The notes under the pieces: generated by a model
Told to the model about the DNA's origin: nothing
Database searches by the model: none
The model's input: the letters and a program-made list of their open reading frames with translations, nothing else
Shown here: piece after piece, positions 49,964 to 58,833 of the stretch
Position numbering within the stretch: the first letter of the stretch is position 1
Layout of the letters: the number at the start of each line of letters is the position of its first letter
Assembly (NCBI GenBank): GCA_902595755.1
Contig: CACJRF010000008.1
Coordinates: 1-64,000, forward strand
DNA: 64,000 bases
Source: an uncultured Alphaproteobacteria bacterium
Lineage (GTDB): Bacteria; Pseudomonadota; Alphaproteobacteria; Methylaequorales; Methylaequoraceae
Direction of reading: 5' to 3'
Made by a program: the position numbers and the translations under genes

Positions 49964-51648
49964 TATCTTGCGATAAGACCCTTAGCAACAATCTGTGCTT
50001 GGATCTCGGCTGCACCTTCAAATATATTTAAAATTCTTGAGTCACAAAGCACTCTACTTACAGGGTACTCTAAAGCATAACCATTTCCACCGTGAATTTG
50101 GAGTGCACTATCCGCCGAACTCCAGGCAACCCTTGCGGCTAGGAGTTTAGCCATACCAGCTTCTATATCACATCTAACATCATTATCTTTTTCACGTGCT
50201 GAAAATAAAGTTATCTGTCTAGACACTGTAATTTCCATAACCATCCACGCCAATTTATTGAAAATTCTTGGGAATTTGATTATTTGTTTTCCAAATTGAC
50301 TTCTATCTTTGGCGTATTGAAGAGCTAATTCTAAGGCATTTTGAGCTACACCAACGGCTCTTGCAGCTGTTTGGATTCTTGCTGATTCGAATGTTTCCAT
50401 TAGTTGTTTAAATCCGTTTCCTTCCTCCTCACCTAATAATTGTTTTTTACTAACCTTAATGTCATCCAATGCTATTTCATATTCTTTCATTCCTCTGTAG
50501 CCTAAAACCTCAATTTCGCTTCCACTCATACCATCCATAGGGAAAGGGTTTTCACAATTTCCTCTGGGTTTTTCAACTAGAAACATACTTAGTCCTTTAT
50601 AACCTTTTTTATCCAAATCGGTTCTTGCTAGAACAGTCATGAGATCTGATCTTGCTCCATGGGTTATCCAGGTCTTATTTCCTGTAATTGTATAATCTGA
50701 TCCGTTGAGGGTTGCCCTTGTTGCTAAACTTCCAAGATCTGAACCAGTGTTTGGCTCTGTAAAAACTGCAGTAGTTAAGATATTTCCGCTAGCAATTTCT
50801 GGAAGATATTTTTTCTTTTGCTCCTCTGTACCACCTAATCTAATTAATTCGCCAGCAATCTCTGCCCTTGTTCCAAGTGAACCAGCTGCAAGAAAGCCCC
50901 TAGAAAGTTCTTCTGTAACAACACACATAGCGATTTTCCCCATCCCTAAACCACCATAATTTTCTGGTATAGCAATGCTAAACACACCAAGCTCAGCCAT
51001 TTTTTCTAAAGTTTGGTCTGGAATTAAGTCATCTTTTAAATGCCACTCATTCGCGTATGGAATGATTTCTTCCTCTGTAAATTTTCTAAATTGATCTTGT
51101 ATCATTTCCAAAGTTTCGTCATTTAAACCTAGGTTAGGGAAAATTCCATTTTCTAACGAATTAACGATATCTTTTTTTAACTCATTGGATAAACCAAATG
51201 AAATAAGTTCGTTTACATTAGGTTCATCAGCAAATTTAAAGTCATTTTTGGTAATACCAATGTCAGACAATCTCACAATTTCAGTTTGGCTTATCATTAT
51301 TCCGTCACGCATTTGTGAAACATACTCTGCGAATGAATAAAGTAATATATTATAATCAATTTCTGCTGCCTTATTGGAATCTTTCAATCTAATTAACCAA
51401 TTAAAGGTTTCTCTTAGACCTATTCTGTAGGTTTCAAACCATGCGAAGCCGTGGGATTCGAATTGATAATTTTCAAGTAGTGCGTTGTCGATTCTGTTAT
51501 CTTTAGTCAAAGTTTTAACAAAATAATCTTTAGATTTTTTTGACATAGCTTCTAGCTCACTAAGAACAAGTTCAAATGTCTTGATTCTCTCATCTACGAA
51601 AGATTTAATATTTATGTGGTTACTTTCAATATTTACTGTACTATCCAT
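49963..51648 (-). CDS. mcd: (2S)-methylsuccinyl-CoA dehydrogenase
   Basis: Mcd oxidises methylsuccinyl-CoA to mesaconyl-CoA in the ethylmalonyl-CoA pathway. The 561-residue protein has an extra N-terminal domain of about 170 residues (LVLSELEAMSKKSKDYF, ESHGFAWFETYRIGLRETFNWL), typical of Mcd and absent from ordinary acyl-CoA dehydrogenases of about 380 residues. The dehydrogenase core has FSIAIPENYGGLGMG, FTEPNTGSDLGSL, TGNKTWITHGAR, FGKQIIKFPRI and IFEGAAEIQAQI. It is between ccr and the HIG1-pduO-etf genes. Confidence 0.9.
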   Translation of the reverse strand: MDSTVNIESNHINIKSFVDERIKTFELVLSELEAMSKKSKDYFVKTLTKDNRIDNALLENYQFESHGFAWFETYRIGLRETFNWLIRLKDSNKAAEIDYNILLYSFAEYVSQMRDGIMISQTEIVRLSDIGITKNDFKFADEPNVNELISFGLSNELKKDIVNSLENGIFPNLGLNDETLEMIQDQFRKFTEEEIIPYANEWHLKDDLIPDQTLEKMAELGVFSIAIPENYGGLGMGKIAMCVVTEELSRGFLAAGSLGTRAEIAGELIRLGGTEEQKKKYLPEIASGNILTTAVFTEPNTGSDLGSLATRATLNGSDYTITGNKTWITHGARSDLMTVLARTDLDKKGYKGLSMFLVEKPRGNCENPFPMDGMSGSEIEVLGYRGMKEYEIALDDIKVSKKQLLGEEEGNGFKQLMETFESARIQTAARAVGVAQNALELALQYAKDRSQFGKQIIKFPRIFNKLAWMVMEITVSRQITLFSAREKDNDVRCDIEAGMAKLLAARVAWSSADSALQIHGGNGYALEYPVSRVLCDSRILNIFEGAAEIQAQIVAKGLIAR

Positions 51649-51680
51649 TTTATCGTTCCAAAGGTTAATCTATATATATA

Positions 51681-52907
51681 TTATACTTCATTCAAAGTTT
51701 TCAATCCAGTTTTTTTAGCTTGTACTAAAGCAGCCATATTACCTGGAAGATGCTTGTTATTCATCATTTTTGTGTGAGCGAATGGTATTTCCTCCCATTT
51801 GAAGCATTCAGACATCAAAGGATTTATGAGTTTCTGAATCATCATTTCATTAGCCTGATTTGCTTGATATAAGTTTGCGAAGTGACTACCTTGTATCCTT
51901 TTTTGTCGCATCCATACATATCTTGCATCCATTGTTAGATTATAGCCAGATGTACCAGCGCATATAACAACCATTCCGCCAGTTTTAACAAGATAAGTTG
52001 AAACTGGGAATGTCGATTCACCAGGGTGTTCAAAAACTATGTCTACATCTTTTTTTCCAGTGATTTCCCAAATATCTTTCCCTAGAACTCTACATTTTTT
52101 AATAAAATCACTGTAACCATTTGGATCCTTAACATCTGGTAGTTGACCAAAACAATCATAGTTTTTTCTATTGAGTACTCCTACGGCCCCCAGATTTTTT
52201 ACAAAAGGAATTTTATCATCGTCAGATATGACACCAATAGCGTTTGCACCAACAGCCTTACAAATTTGAACAGCCATACTTCCTATGCCACCAGATGCTC
52301 CCCAAACCAGAACATTCATTCCAGGTTTAAGCGCATGTGGCGGATGTCCAAATAACATTCTGTAGGCTGTAGCAAGAGTTAAAGTATAACACCCACTTTC
52401 CTCCCAGGAAAGGTGTTGAGGTTTTTTCAATAATTGACGAGACTGAACTGTAGTAAATTGTGCAAATGAACCGTCATTTGTTTCATAACCCCAAATTTGT
52501 TGAGATTTAGAATACATTGGTTCTCCACCATTACATTCTTCATCATCACCATCATCCCGGTTACAATGTATAATAACTTCATCTCCGATCTTCCACCTTT
52601 TCACATTTTCGCCAACTGCCCATACTATGCCAGATGCATCTGAACCTCCAATGTGATATCCTGTATCTTTTCCTATAACTGAGATCGGGATACCTTGAGA
52701 TGCCCAAACATTATTGTAATTAATGCCTACTGCCATGACCATTACAAGAACTTCATCCTTACCAGGTTTTTGTACTGGCATCTTTTCAATTTGCATAGCT
52801 TTTTCTGGCACACCCAATCGATCTTCTCTTATTACCCAGGCATACATCTCGTCTGGTATTACTCCTAATTCTGGAATTTCTCCAAGCTCATATATTTTTT
52901 TTGCCAT
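51681..52907 (-). CDS. ccr: Crotonyl-CoA carboxylase/reductase
   Basis: Ccr reductively carboxylates crotonyl-CoA to ethylmalonyl-CoA with NADPH, the key step of the ethylmalonyl-CoA pathway. The 408-residue medium-chain dehydrogenase has VGINYNNVWASQGIP, GYHIGGSDASGIVWAVG, IHCNRDDGDDEECNGG, QIWGYETNDGSFAQF, VLVWGASGGIGSMAVQICKAVGANAIGV (NADPH site), and VFEHPGESTFPVST. Long acidic GDDEECNGG insertions are seen in this family. AAAGGAAAAA upstream of the ATG is the ribosome-binding site. It is divergent from ecm. Confidence 0.96.
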   Translation of the reverse strand: MAKKIYELGEIPELGVIPDEMYAWVIREDRLGVPEKAMQIEKMPVQKPGKDEVLVMVMAVGINYNNVWASQGIPISVIGKDTGYHIGGSDASGIVWAVGENVKRWKIGDEVIIHCNRDDGDDEECNGGEPMYSKSQQIWGYETNDGSFAQFTTVQSRQLLKKPQHLSWEESGCYTLTLATAYRMLFGHPPHALKPGMNVLVWGASGGIGSMAVQICKAVGANAIGVISDDDKIPFVKNLGAVGVLNRKNYDCFGQLPDVKDPNGYSDFIKKCRVLGKDIWEITGKKDVDIVFEHPGESTFPVSTYLVKTGGMVVICAGTSGYNLTMDARYVWMRQKRIQGSHFANLYQANQANEMMIQKLINPLMSECFKWEEIPFAHTKMMNNKHLPGNMAALVQAKKTGLKTLNEV

Positions 52908-53018
52908 AGTTTTTCCTTTAAAGTCTGTTATCTACAAAACAATTTGAATTATAAAAAAATTACGTTATATCACTTAATTTAAAAATTACATTAATTTTTT
53001 ATTGTTACCCAAATTATT

Positions 53019-53027
53019 TGATATAAT
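53019..53027 (+). promoter_or_regulatory. Extended -10 promoter of ecm (TGaTATAAT)
   Basis: TGATATAAT is a perfect extended -10 (TGnTATAAT). It ends 9 nt before the ecm ATG at 53037, so transcription would start about 3 nt before the start codon. No Shine-Dalgarno motif is present, unlike ccr on the other strand which has AAAGGA. The gap of 129 nt to ccr is otherwise AT-rich and without an obvious gene. Confidence 0.5.
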
Positions 53028-53036
53028 TTATTTATT

Positions 53037-55019
53037 ATGAATAATACCGTAAAAGACAAACCATGGATGATCAGAACTTATGCTGGTCATTCTAGCGCCG
53101 AGGCATCAAATAGTTTATATAAACAAAACTTAAAAAAAGGACAAACCGGACTTTCAGTTGCATTTGATTTACCTACGCAAACTGGCTACGATTCCGACCA
53201 TATTCTTTCTAAAGGGGAGGTAGGTAAGGTTGGAGTGCCAATAAGCCATGTAGGTAATATGCAAACATTATTCAAAAAAATACCTTTAGAAAAAATGAAT
53301 ACTTCAATGACTATTAATGCTCCAGCTCCATGGTTATTGTCCTTATATATTGCTACTGCCGAAAAACAGGGTGTTGACAGAAAACAATTGTCGGGAACTA
53401 CACAAAATGACATAACTAAGGAATATTTATCTAGAGGAACTTATATATTTCCTCCCGGTCCAAGTCTAAAACTTACAACTGATGTAATAAGGTTTACCAC
53501 CCAGGAAGTTCCAAAGTGGAATCCGATCAATATTTGCTCTTATCATCTTCAAGAAGCCGGAGCTACTCCAGAGCAAGAACTTTCTTTTTCTCTTGCTACT
53601 GCTATTGGAATTTTGGAGTTTTTAAGAAATTCTGAAAAAATTGAAAAAAATCTTTTTGAAAAGATTGTTGGTAGAATTAGCTTTTTTGTAAATTCGGGAA
53701 TGAGATTTATTACTGAAACATCCAAAATGATTGCATTTACTGAATTATGGGATGAAATCTGCAAAAAGAGGTTTTCTGTTAAGGATCCAAAATACAGAAG
53801 GTTTAGATACGGTATGCAAGTAAACTCTTTAGGACTAACAGAGTTACAACCAGAAAACAATGTCTATAGAATTTTAATTCAGATGCTTCCAGTGGTTTTA
53901 GCTAAAAATTCCCGAGCACGTGCTGTTCAACTTCCTGCCTGGAATGAAGCGCTTGGATTACCAAGACCCTGGGACCAACAATGGAGTTTAAGATTACAGC
54001 AAATTATGGCTTATGAAACAGATTTACTTGAATTTAATGATATTTTTGCTGGATCTGATGTTTTAAGAAACAAGGTTAATGACTTAAAAGATTCTGCATA
54101 TAAAGAACTAAAAAGTGTAGACGAATTTGGAGGACTGGTCCAGGCAATTGAAAATGGTTACATGAAGAGTCAACTTGTAAAATCGCAAACGCAAAGGCAA
54201 AGAAATATAGAATCAGGAGAACAAAAGGTTGTTGGTGTAAATTGCTTCGAAGATGGAGAATCTTCTCCTTTGATTTCTAAAATAGATGGTGGGTTTATGA
54301 AAGTTGATGAAAATTCAGAGAAATCCCAGGTAAAAAACGTATTTCAATGGAAAGCTAATAGAGATAAAAAGAAAATTGATAATCTCCTTTCAATATTAAA
54401 AGAAAAGGCAAAGACTGGGGAAAATATTATGGAAATATCAATAAAATGTGCTCACGAAGGTGTAACAACCGGTGAATGGTCTGATACAATGAGAGATGTA
54501 TTTGGCGAGTATAGAGCCCCAACTGGAATTGTTTCTTCAAATATTAAAAAAAGAAAGACTGCTTCAGATGAAATTGAAATTCTATCTAAGGAAATAGAAT
54601 TAATAACAAAAAAAATTAAAAGGCGTCCAAAAATGCTTGTCGGCAAACCAGGCTTGGATGGTCACTCAAATGGGGCTGAACAAATTGCTGTAAGAGCTAG
54701 AGATATCGGTATAGAAGTAGTTTATGATGGTATTAGGTCTACACCTGAGCAATTAGTTGTAGCTTCAATTGAAGAAGGAGTCCACATTATAGGTTTATCA
54801 ATATTGTCTGGATCACACGTCCATTTAGTAAATGTAGTTCTTAATTTATTAAAAAAAAATAAATACTCTCACATTCCTGTTATTGTAGGTGGCATCATAC
54901 CACCAGTAGATGAAAAAAAACTACTATCCAAAGGTGTTAAAGCTGTCTTTACTCCGAAAGATTTTAAGATCGAGAATATTTTAAAAATAATCACATCGAT
55001 AATTAAAGATTCCGTATGA
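53037..55019 (+). CDS. ecm: Ethylmalonyl-CoA mutase
   Basis: Ecm rearranges ethylmalonyl-CoA to methylsuccinyl-CoA with adenosylcobalamin. The 660-residue protein contains the mutase barrel (RTYAGHSSAEASNSLYKQNLKKGQTGLSVAFDLPTQTGYDSD, TMTIxAPA-type SMTINAPAPWLL, SGTTQNDITKEYLSRGTYIFPP, AGATPEQELSFSLATAIG) and a C-terminal B12-binding domain with the GLDGHSNGAEQIA (DxHxxG) motif near 539. Fused single-subunit length and proximity to ccr support ecm over methylmalonyl-CoA mutase. Its TGA overlaps the ATG of the next gene (ATGA). Confidence 0.93.
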   Translation: MNNTVKDKPWMIRTYAGHSSAEASNSLYKQNLKKGQTGLSVAFDLPTQTGYDSDHILSKGEVGKVGVPISHVGNMQTLFKKIPLEKMNTSMTINAPAPWLLSLYIATAEKQGVDRKQLSGTTQNDITKEYLSRGTYIFPPGPSLKLTTDVIRFTTQEVPKWNPINICSYHLQEAGATPEQELSFSLATAIGILEFLRNSEKIEKNLFEKIVGRISFFVNSGMRFITETSKMIAFTELWDEICKKRFSVKDPKYRRFRYGMQVNSLGLTELQPENNVYRILIQMLPVVLAKNSRARAVQLPAWNEALGLPRPWDQQWSLRLQQIMAYETDLLEFNDIFAGSDVLRNKVNDLKDSAYKELKSVDEFGGLVQAIENGYMKSQLVKSQTQRQRNIESGEQKVVGVNCFEDGESSPLISKIDGGFMKVDENSEKSQVKNVFQWKANRDKKKIDNLLSILKEKAKTGENIMEISIKCAHEGVTTGEWSDTMRDVFGEYRAPTGIVSSNIKKRKTASDEIEILSKEIELITKKIKRRPKMLVGKPGLDGHSNGAEQIAVRARDIGIEVVYDGIRSTPEQLVVASIEEGVHIIGLSILSGSHVHLVNVVLNLLKKNKYSHIPVIVGGIIPPVDEKKLLSKGVKAVFTPKDFKIENILKIITSIIKDSV

Positions 55020-55866
55020 GCAAAAAAAAACTCTTGAATTAGCAATAGATCTTTTAAATGAAATAAATACTTTCGAGTTAAGTGCATACACACCTATAAG
55101 GTTCAAAAATAAAAATATTGGGTGGTTAAATAACAAAACTATATTGAAGAATTCTCTTACTACAAATAATGATTATATAAAATATTCTGAGTTAGATGAA
55201 TTTATAAAAAATCTTGAAAAAAATCAGTCATCAACTGAAAATTGTCCGGTCTTTTTATTCCCATCCCTAAAACCAAAAAAAGTTTTTTCCGAAACTGCTA
55301 AATTCTGCAACGAAAATATATTTATTATTAAAAGAAACTTATTATCACTTTTTGGCTTGCCATCATATGGTGTGCATTGTAACGTCTGGAGAAAGCATAA
55401 AGACAAATTTATTATCTATTTTGCTAAAAGAGCAAAAAAACTTAAAAGTTTTCCATGTTATATAGATAATACAGTAGCTGGCGGACAACCAACTAATTTA
55501 TCAATTTTTGAAAATTTAAAAAAAGAAGCATATGAAGAAGCAGGTATTAGTGGTAAATACTTAAAAAAAGTTCAACGTGGAAATATTGTTAGTTATTTTC
55601 ATAATAATAATGATGATTTTATTTCAGCCGTTATTTTTAATTATCACCTTAATAAAGTTGATGAGTTAGAACTCAAAAATATTGATGGTGAAGTTGAAAG
55701 TTTTTTTTCTCTTACTCTTGAAAATATATACAAATTACTAGAGAAGAATCAGCTAAAACCTAATTGTATAATCCCTATTTTAGATTTTATTTTATTAAAT
55801 GATTATCATTTTTTATCAAAAGGGACTATTGTTGAAATTAAGAAAATATTACGATTAGATGAATGA
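55016..55866 (+). CDS. DUF4743-NUDIX hydrolase, frame interrupted at an A9 tract
   Basis: The ORF track gives only 55144-55866 (240 residues, from a TTG), with NUDIX-type segments YIDNTVAGGQPTNLSIFENLKKEAYEEAGI. The same frame is open further upstream and encodes the expected DUF4743 N-terminus, with SAYTPIRFKNKNIGWLNNKT, but has no start codon. ATG 55016 (overlapping the ecm stop) reads MSKKKLLN and stops. One extra A in the A9 tract at 55022-55030 would join them into about 283 residues. The gene may be broken, mis-sequenced, or read by slippage at the A tract. The family is thought to include pyrophosphatases related to thiamine metabolism. Confidence 0.7.
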
Positions 55867-56512
55867 ATTTTTAAATGGCCCTGCAATTAATTTTGACCAA
55901 GGACAGTTCGATAAGATAATTATATTCTTACACGGTTATGGTGCCAATGGTCATGATTTGATTTCCATTGGAAATGCTTGGCATAAAGAACTTCCTAATA
56001 CGATGTTTATTTCACCTAATGCACCATTTGAATGCCCATGGGGAAATAATGCTTACCAATGGTTTGAGCTAAGCTCAATATCCCCAAAAAATATTGGTAG
56101 TGGTTTAGATAAGGCTGGGCCATATCTTAATGGATTTATTGATCATATCTCTAAAGAAACAAAGGTTCCTCATGATAAAATATTCTTTGTTTCTTTCTCA
56201 CAAGGAACAATGATGGCTCTATATCATTTGTGTAAAAGAAAATCTAAGTGTGCTGGAATAATGGGGTATTCAGGTCTACTTTTTGACGACGAAGATTTTA
56301 ATCTTAGTATTAAAAGTAAGCCACCAATTCGATTATATCATGGTAAAAATGACGATATAATAACATTTGAACAAACCATTAATGCATCCAAAAAACTGAA
56401 ATCCCTTAATTTCGATGTTGATCATAGAATAAAGGATTTTTTAGGTCATGGAATTGATGAAGATGGTCTGGAATATGGTTTAGAGTTCATAAAAAAAACA
56501 TTTAATATTTAA
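55859..56512 (+). CDS. Alpha/beta hydrolase, carboxylesterase/phospholipase family
   Basis: A 217-residue serine hydrolase of the YpfH/acyl-protein thioesterase-like family: IIFLHGYGANGHDLISIG (oxyanion region), the nucleophile in FVSFSQGTMMALY (near 117), the acid in GKNDDIITFEQ, and the His in LGHGIDEDG. All three catalytic residues are visible. Substrate is unknown. The start overlaps the NUDIX gene end by 8 nt, so both may be in one transcript after ecm. Confidence 0.85.
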   Translation: MNEFLNGPAINFDQGQFDKIIIFLHGYGANGHDLISIGNAWHKELPNTMFISPNAPFECPWGNNAYQWFELSSISPKNIGSGLDKAGPYLNGFIDHISKETKVPHDKIFFVSFSQGTMMALYHLCKRKSKCAGIMGYSGLLFDDEDFNLSIKSKPPIRLYHGKNDDIITFEQTINASKKLKSLNFDVDHRIKDFLGHGIDEDGLEYGLEFIKKTFNI

Positions 56513-56554
56513 AATTGTAATAAAATCCCAATGTTATTAGAATAGGAATTTATT

Positions 56555-57115
56555 ATGAGTATATCTTTAAACAGTTGCCCAGCACTTGTACTAAACGCAG
56601 ATTATCAACCTTTGAGTTATTACCCTTTATCTACTTGGTCTTGGAAAGATGCACTCAAAGCCGTGTTTTTAGAAAGAGTAAATGTAGTCTCAGAATATGA
56701 CAAATATGTAAGGTCACCCTCAATAAAATTTAAACTCCCAAGCGTAATTTCATTAAAAGATTATATCCCCCTTCCAGAGAAAGCAGCTTTTACAAGATTT
56801 AATGTATTCTTACGAGACAAATTTCTATGCCAATATTGTCACACAAGTTTTAAAGTTGAAGATTTAACCTTCGACCACGTTCTGCCAAAATCAAAAGGAG
56901 GACAAACAACCTGGGATAATGTAGTTACATGCTGTAGAAAATGTAATACAACCAAGGGAAATAAGCTACTTACTAAAACAAGTTTTTCATTAATTTCAAA
57001 TCCGTATACTCCAAACAACTATGAATTGAAAGAAATTGGAAGATTATTCCCACCGAATTTTTTACATCAAAGTTGGAATGATTTTTTATATTGGGACTCA
57101 GAGCTAGAGCCTTAA
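56555..57115 (+). CDS. HNH endonuclease-family protein
   Basis: A 186-residue protein with a C-terminal HNH domain: CQYCHTSF (first CxxC), LTFDHVLPKSKGG (His), TTWDNVVTCCRKCNTTKGN (Asn and second CxxC pair). The N-terminal part, LVLNADYQPLSYYPLSTWSWKDALKAV, is typical of a widely conserved chromosomal HNH family; no mobile-element context is seen. Its DNA target is unknown. AGGAA lies about 9 nt before the ATG, and the gene ends directly against coq7 on the other strand. Confidence 0.88.
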   Translation: MSISLNSCPALVLNADYQPLSYYPLSTWSWKDALKAVFLERVNVVSEYDKYVRSPSIKFKLPSVISLKDYIPLPEKAAFTRFNVFLRDKFLCQYCHTSFKVEDLTFDHVLPKSKGGQTTWDNVVTCCRKCNTTKGNKLLTKTSFSLISNPYTPNNYELKEIGRLFPPNFLHQSWNDFLYWDSELEP

Positions 57116-57637
57116 TCATAATTTTTTTGATATTTTTATTGCTAATTTTGTAATATTTTTTGTAATTAATTTAAAGAAAAACGTCCCTTTTTGGTTATCA
57201 TTTTTTTTTCGAGACCTCAATTTATGCTGATTTTCTTCATTACAAAATTTTATAATATTTTTTCTTAAATCACTTCTTACATTCTTTTTTTTCAAATATT
57301 CTACTTGTTCTTGATAATGATCAACAATTGTACTTTCGATTGCTTCAGTACAAGCATGAACATATTTTTCTCCTAGTACGGACGACACAAACCCTAATGC
57401 AGTTCCTCCGACTTTCCATAAGGGTTGCATTATTGTTGGTCTAGTTCTGCTTAATAATATTTGTTGTTCAAAATATTCTAGGTGAACCTTTTCTTCAGAG
57501 GAGATTCTTTTAAGTTCCTTTTTGAGAAGATTATTTTTACTGAATCTAATTTGAGAATTATAAATTATTTGCGCTCCATATTCTCCGGCATGGTTAACTC
57601 TAAGAATTTCCTCAATCTTTTTTTTATTTTTGTTCAT
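57116..57637 (-). CDS. coq7: Demethoxyubiquinone hydroxylase (COQ7/UbiF-type)
   Basis: Coq7 hydroxylates the ubiquinone ring in the late pathway, using a di-iron centre. The 173-residue protein shows the ligands in RVNHAGEYGAQIIYNSQ, EEKVHLEYFEQQ, CTEAIESTIVDHYQEQ and CNEENQHKL, in correct order. LWKVGGTALGFVSSVLGEK is also a family motif. The C-terminal end is Lys-rich. It overlaps dsbB by 14 nt. Confidence 0.95.
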   Translation of the reverse strand: MNKNKKKIEEILRVNHAGEYGAQIIYNSQIRFSKNNLLKKELKRISSEEKVHLEYFEQQILLSRTRPTIMQPLWKVGGTALGFVSSVLGEKYVHACTEAIESTIVDHYQEQVEYLKKKNVRSDLRKNIIKFCNEENQHKLRSRKKNDNQKGTFFFKLITKNITKLAIKISKKL

Positions 57638-58109
57638 TAATTCTTAACATAGCAAATGCCCACATAATTAAAAGTACCGATACTATTATATTAAAATTAG
57701 CTAATGATAAACCCATTATTGAAAATAAGATTTCGTTACATTTAGCAATAGGAACCTTTTCTAAGAAATTCCTAAGTTCCTCAATTGTCTCTATATCAGA
57801 TCCAGAAGAAGTACAATTCATTTCATATTTTACTACACCCCTTTCTACTAGACTGTGAAAAGATGCTATAAAAAAATTAGCTATCTGTAAAATTATAAAA
57901 ATAAATAAGAACTCTCTTATTTTTTTAAAAAAGACTAGACCTATACCAAAAATTATTGAGAGCAAATAAGGAATACGTTGGTAAATACATAATTTACACG
58001 GTGGGAAATTAAAAATATATTCAATCAACAAAGTTGAAATTAAAATACAGAAACTCACAGTAATTAACAAATATTCTGTGTTTTTTCTTATGAATTGAAA
58101 ATTGAACAT
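57624..58109 (-). CDS. dsbB: Disulfide bond formation protein B
   Basis: DsbB oxidises DsbA and passes electrons to quinones. The 161-residue protein has four membrane helices, the first redox pair CKLCIYQRIPYLLS (near 37-40), and the second periplasmic pair MNCTSSG and AKCNEILF. The C-terminal tail is short. The order dsbB-coq7 is common in Alphaproteobacteria, with yqaA nearby. A TAATAA box lies 6 nt before the ATG, so the mRNA may be leaderless. Confidence 0.92.
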   Translation of the reverse strand: MFNFQFIRKNTEYLLITVSFCILISTLLIEYIFNFPPCKLCIYQRIPYLLSIIFGIGLVFFKKIREFLFIFIILQIANFFIASFHSLVERGVVKYEMNCTSSGSDIETIEELRNFLEKVPIAKCNEILFSIMGLSLANFNIIVSVLLIMWAFAMLRINEQK

Positions 58110-58130
58110 ATAAAGTTATTATTTAGAAGA

Positions 58131-58832
58131 ATGCTAGCATCTTTTAAAAAAAAATTTATAAAAACATCTCTAATCTACTACATATATAGGTATTTTAAAT
58201 ATAAATTTAAATCATTTACCTCTTATGGTGGAAGTGGCGAAGATATTTTTATCGCAAAATTCTTCCGAAATTTTAAAAAAGGTTTCTATGTTGACGTTGG
58301 TGCACTTCATCCAATTAATGGATCTCTTACTTACTTGCTTTATCAAAAAGGATGGAATGGAATTAATATTGATATGATCCAAGAAAATCTAAAACTATTT
58401 AATATTTTTAGAAAAAGAGATATAAATCTTGATATTGCAGTTTCATCGTCAAGGGGTTCCATAAATGCTTACTTATTTGAAGTAGGCTCTGGAGTTAATA
58501 CAAATCAATTGAAAATTGCTAGAGAATGGGAAAATAAAATTAATAAAAATTTTGTGATAAGAAAAGTAAAAAAAAATACACTTAATAATATTTTAATCAG
58601 TAATAAGGTTGTTAAGGAATTTGATTTTTTAAATATTGATGTTGAAGGTCATGAATTTGATGTTCTTAAGGGTCTAAATTTAAAAAAATATAGGCCCAAA
58701 CTTATTTCGATAGAAATTCATGTTTTAAAAACAAAAGAAATCTTTCGCACAAACGTATTTAAGTATTTAAGTAAGAATAATTATGAGCTTGTTTCGCAAT
58801 ACAAACAAACTTCTTTTTTCACACCTAAATGA
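58131..58832 (+). CDS. FkbM-family methyltransferase
   Basis: A SAM-dependent methyltransferase of the FkbM family, which often methylates sugars or other surface glycans. SGEDIFIAKFFRNFKKGFYVDVGALHPINGSLTYLLYQKGWNGINIDM carries the SAM motif (DVGA) and the typical FkbM spacing, and FLNIDVEGHEFDVLKGL matches the family end. The ORF track begins at 58095 inside dsbB; ATG 58131 (MLASFKKK) is preferred since it clears dsbB and has a TATTAT box 8 nt upstream. It separates dsbB from yqaA. Confidence 0.82.
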   Translation: MLASFKKKFIKTSLIYYIYRYFKYKFKSFTSYGGSGEDIFIAKFFRNFKKGFYVDVGALHPINGSLTYLLYQKGWNGINIDMIQENLKLFNIFRKRDINLDIAVSSSRGSINAYLFEVGSGVNTNQLKIAREWENKINKNFVIRKVKKNTLNNILISNKVVKEFDFLNIDVEGHEFDVLKGLNLKKYRPKLISIEIHVLKTKEIFRTNVFKYLSKNNYELVSQYKQTSFFTPK

Positions 58833-58833
58833 T

